Shown here in pieces: positions 4,768 through 5,056 of a DNA stretch of 5,056 nt. This stretch comes from Deltaproteobacteria bacterium. GTDB taxonomy: Bacteria > Myxococcota_A > UBA796. The stretch lies in assembly GCA_002707085.1 (NCBI GenBank), contig PALY01000018.1, positions 40,016 through 45,071 of the forward strand, read 5' to 3'. Within the stretch, counting starts at the first letter, position 1. Each line of letters starts with the position of its first letter. The position numbers and the translations under genes are program-made. Under the pieces are notes generated by a model. It was given only the letters and a program-made list of their open reading frames with translations. It was not told where the DNA came from and searched no databases.

Positions 4768-5056
4768 TGTGGTTCCTTCGCCATTTTGTCTGCTTTCATC
4801 ACGAGTTCAGAAACCTTTGTAGAGGCCTCTTCCGTGGTTGTTTTGGTGACCGTGATGCCCAATGCCCTAAATCCGCACCGGTACGCTTGGGAAGCGCCCG
4901 TCAGGTGCTTGCGCACAGCGAAGCCCGTTGATTGCGCGATGGCGAGCAGGTTTGCATCGGCTGCTCGTCCCTGAATCCGTCCGTCACTTTCTACTGCAGC
5001 GAGTTCCACTGTTGTGGGATGCAGGCATAGGACTCGAGTGAAGTCGGGGTTGAGTC
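4761..5056 (-). CDS. Unrecognised protein, C-terminal 97 codons
   Basis: The frame is open to the right window edge, so the start is outside; a GTG at 5009 is in frame, but the coding-like sequence LNPDFTRVLCLHPTTVE continues upstream of it and I read the gene as truncated by the window. The visible part includes LAAVESDGRIQGRAADANLL, then AIAQSTGFAVRKHLTGASQ and a Lys/Glu-rich, probably helical end (EEASTKVSELVMKADKM). I see no signal peptide, membrane segment or catalytic motif and do not assign a family. The sequence looks cytoplasmic. The stop TAA overlaps the GTG of the surface-protein gene (GTGGTAA) and carries its ribosome binding site, so the two are very likely co-transcribed. Confidence 0.6.
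   Translation of the reverse strand, partial: LNPDFTRVLCLHPTTVELAAVESDGRIQGRAADANLLAIAQSTGFAVRKHLTGASQAYRCGFRALGITVTKTTTEEASTKVSELVMKADKMAKEPQW
4774..4780 (-). promoter_or_regulatory. Ribosome binding site that selects the GTG start
   Basis: The minus strand reads CGAAGGA then six bases then GTG (4767). This purine-rich site at ideal spacing supports GTG as the start of the surface protein. It lies inside the last codons of the upstream gene, consistent with coupled translation. Confidence 0.6.

Overview
This window looks like chromosome from an uncultured member of the Myxococcota or a related deltaproteobacterial lineage, with moderate GC of roughly 50% by eye. The main pointer is the 593-residue surface protein on the minus strand. 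It ends in a Cys-Gly-Cys motif, a hydrophobic segment and an Arg-Arg pair, which is the MYXO-CTERM sorting signal known from myxobacteria. A lipoprotein with a von Willebrand A domain and several other exported proteins fit the same picture. No rRNA, tRNA, CRISPR array, insertion sequence or phage gene is visible.

Left part (1-1639, minus strand). Reading along the minus strand, there is first a small proline-rich lipoprotein of unknown function (1199-1639). Next is a VWA-domain lipoprotein (68-1027), then the first 23 codons of another exported protein (1-71) whose ATG overlaps the VWA stop by four bases. The gap between the two lipoproteins holds two items of interest. One is a 30-codon protein-like extension in the same frame as the small lipoprotein, beyond its TAG stop. 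The other is a perfect FNR/CRP-type palindrome, TTGAT-N4-ATCAA, placed at the likely VWA promoter.

Middle part (1677-3038, plus strand). moaD, moaE and trmB form a tightly packed set with overlapping ends. MoaD and MoaE are the two subunits of molybdopterin synthase, which inserts the dithiolene sulfurs into cyclic pyranopterin monophosphate during molybdenum cofactor synthesis. TrmB methylates G46 of tRNA at N7 and is functionally unrelated, so it probably shares only the transcript.

Right part (2986-5056, minus strand). The MYXO-CTERM protein is built from several carboxypeptidase-regulatory-like beta domains followed by a calcium-binding-type Asp-rich repeat. It starts at a GTG that overlaps the stop of an unrecognised upstream gene truncated by the window edge, so the two are probably translationally coupled. 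Its 3' end runs 53 bases into the 3' end of trmB on the opposite strand. Within that overlap a 10-base palindrome encodes Arg-Arg-Asp in both proteins.

No complete novel system can be claimed. The strongest leads are the interrupted C-terminus of the small lipoprotein, the FNR-like site, and the convergent overlap that supplies the Arg pair of the sorting signal.
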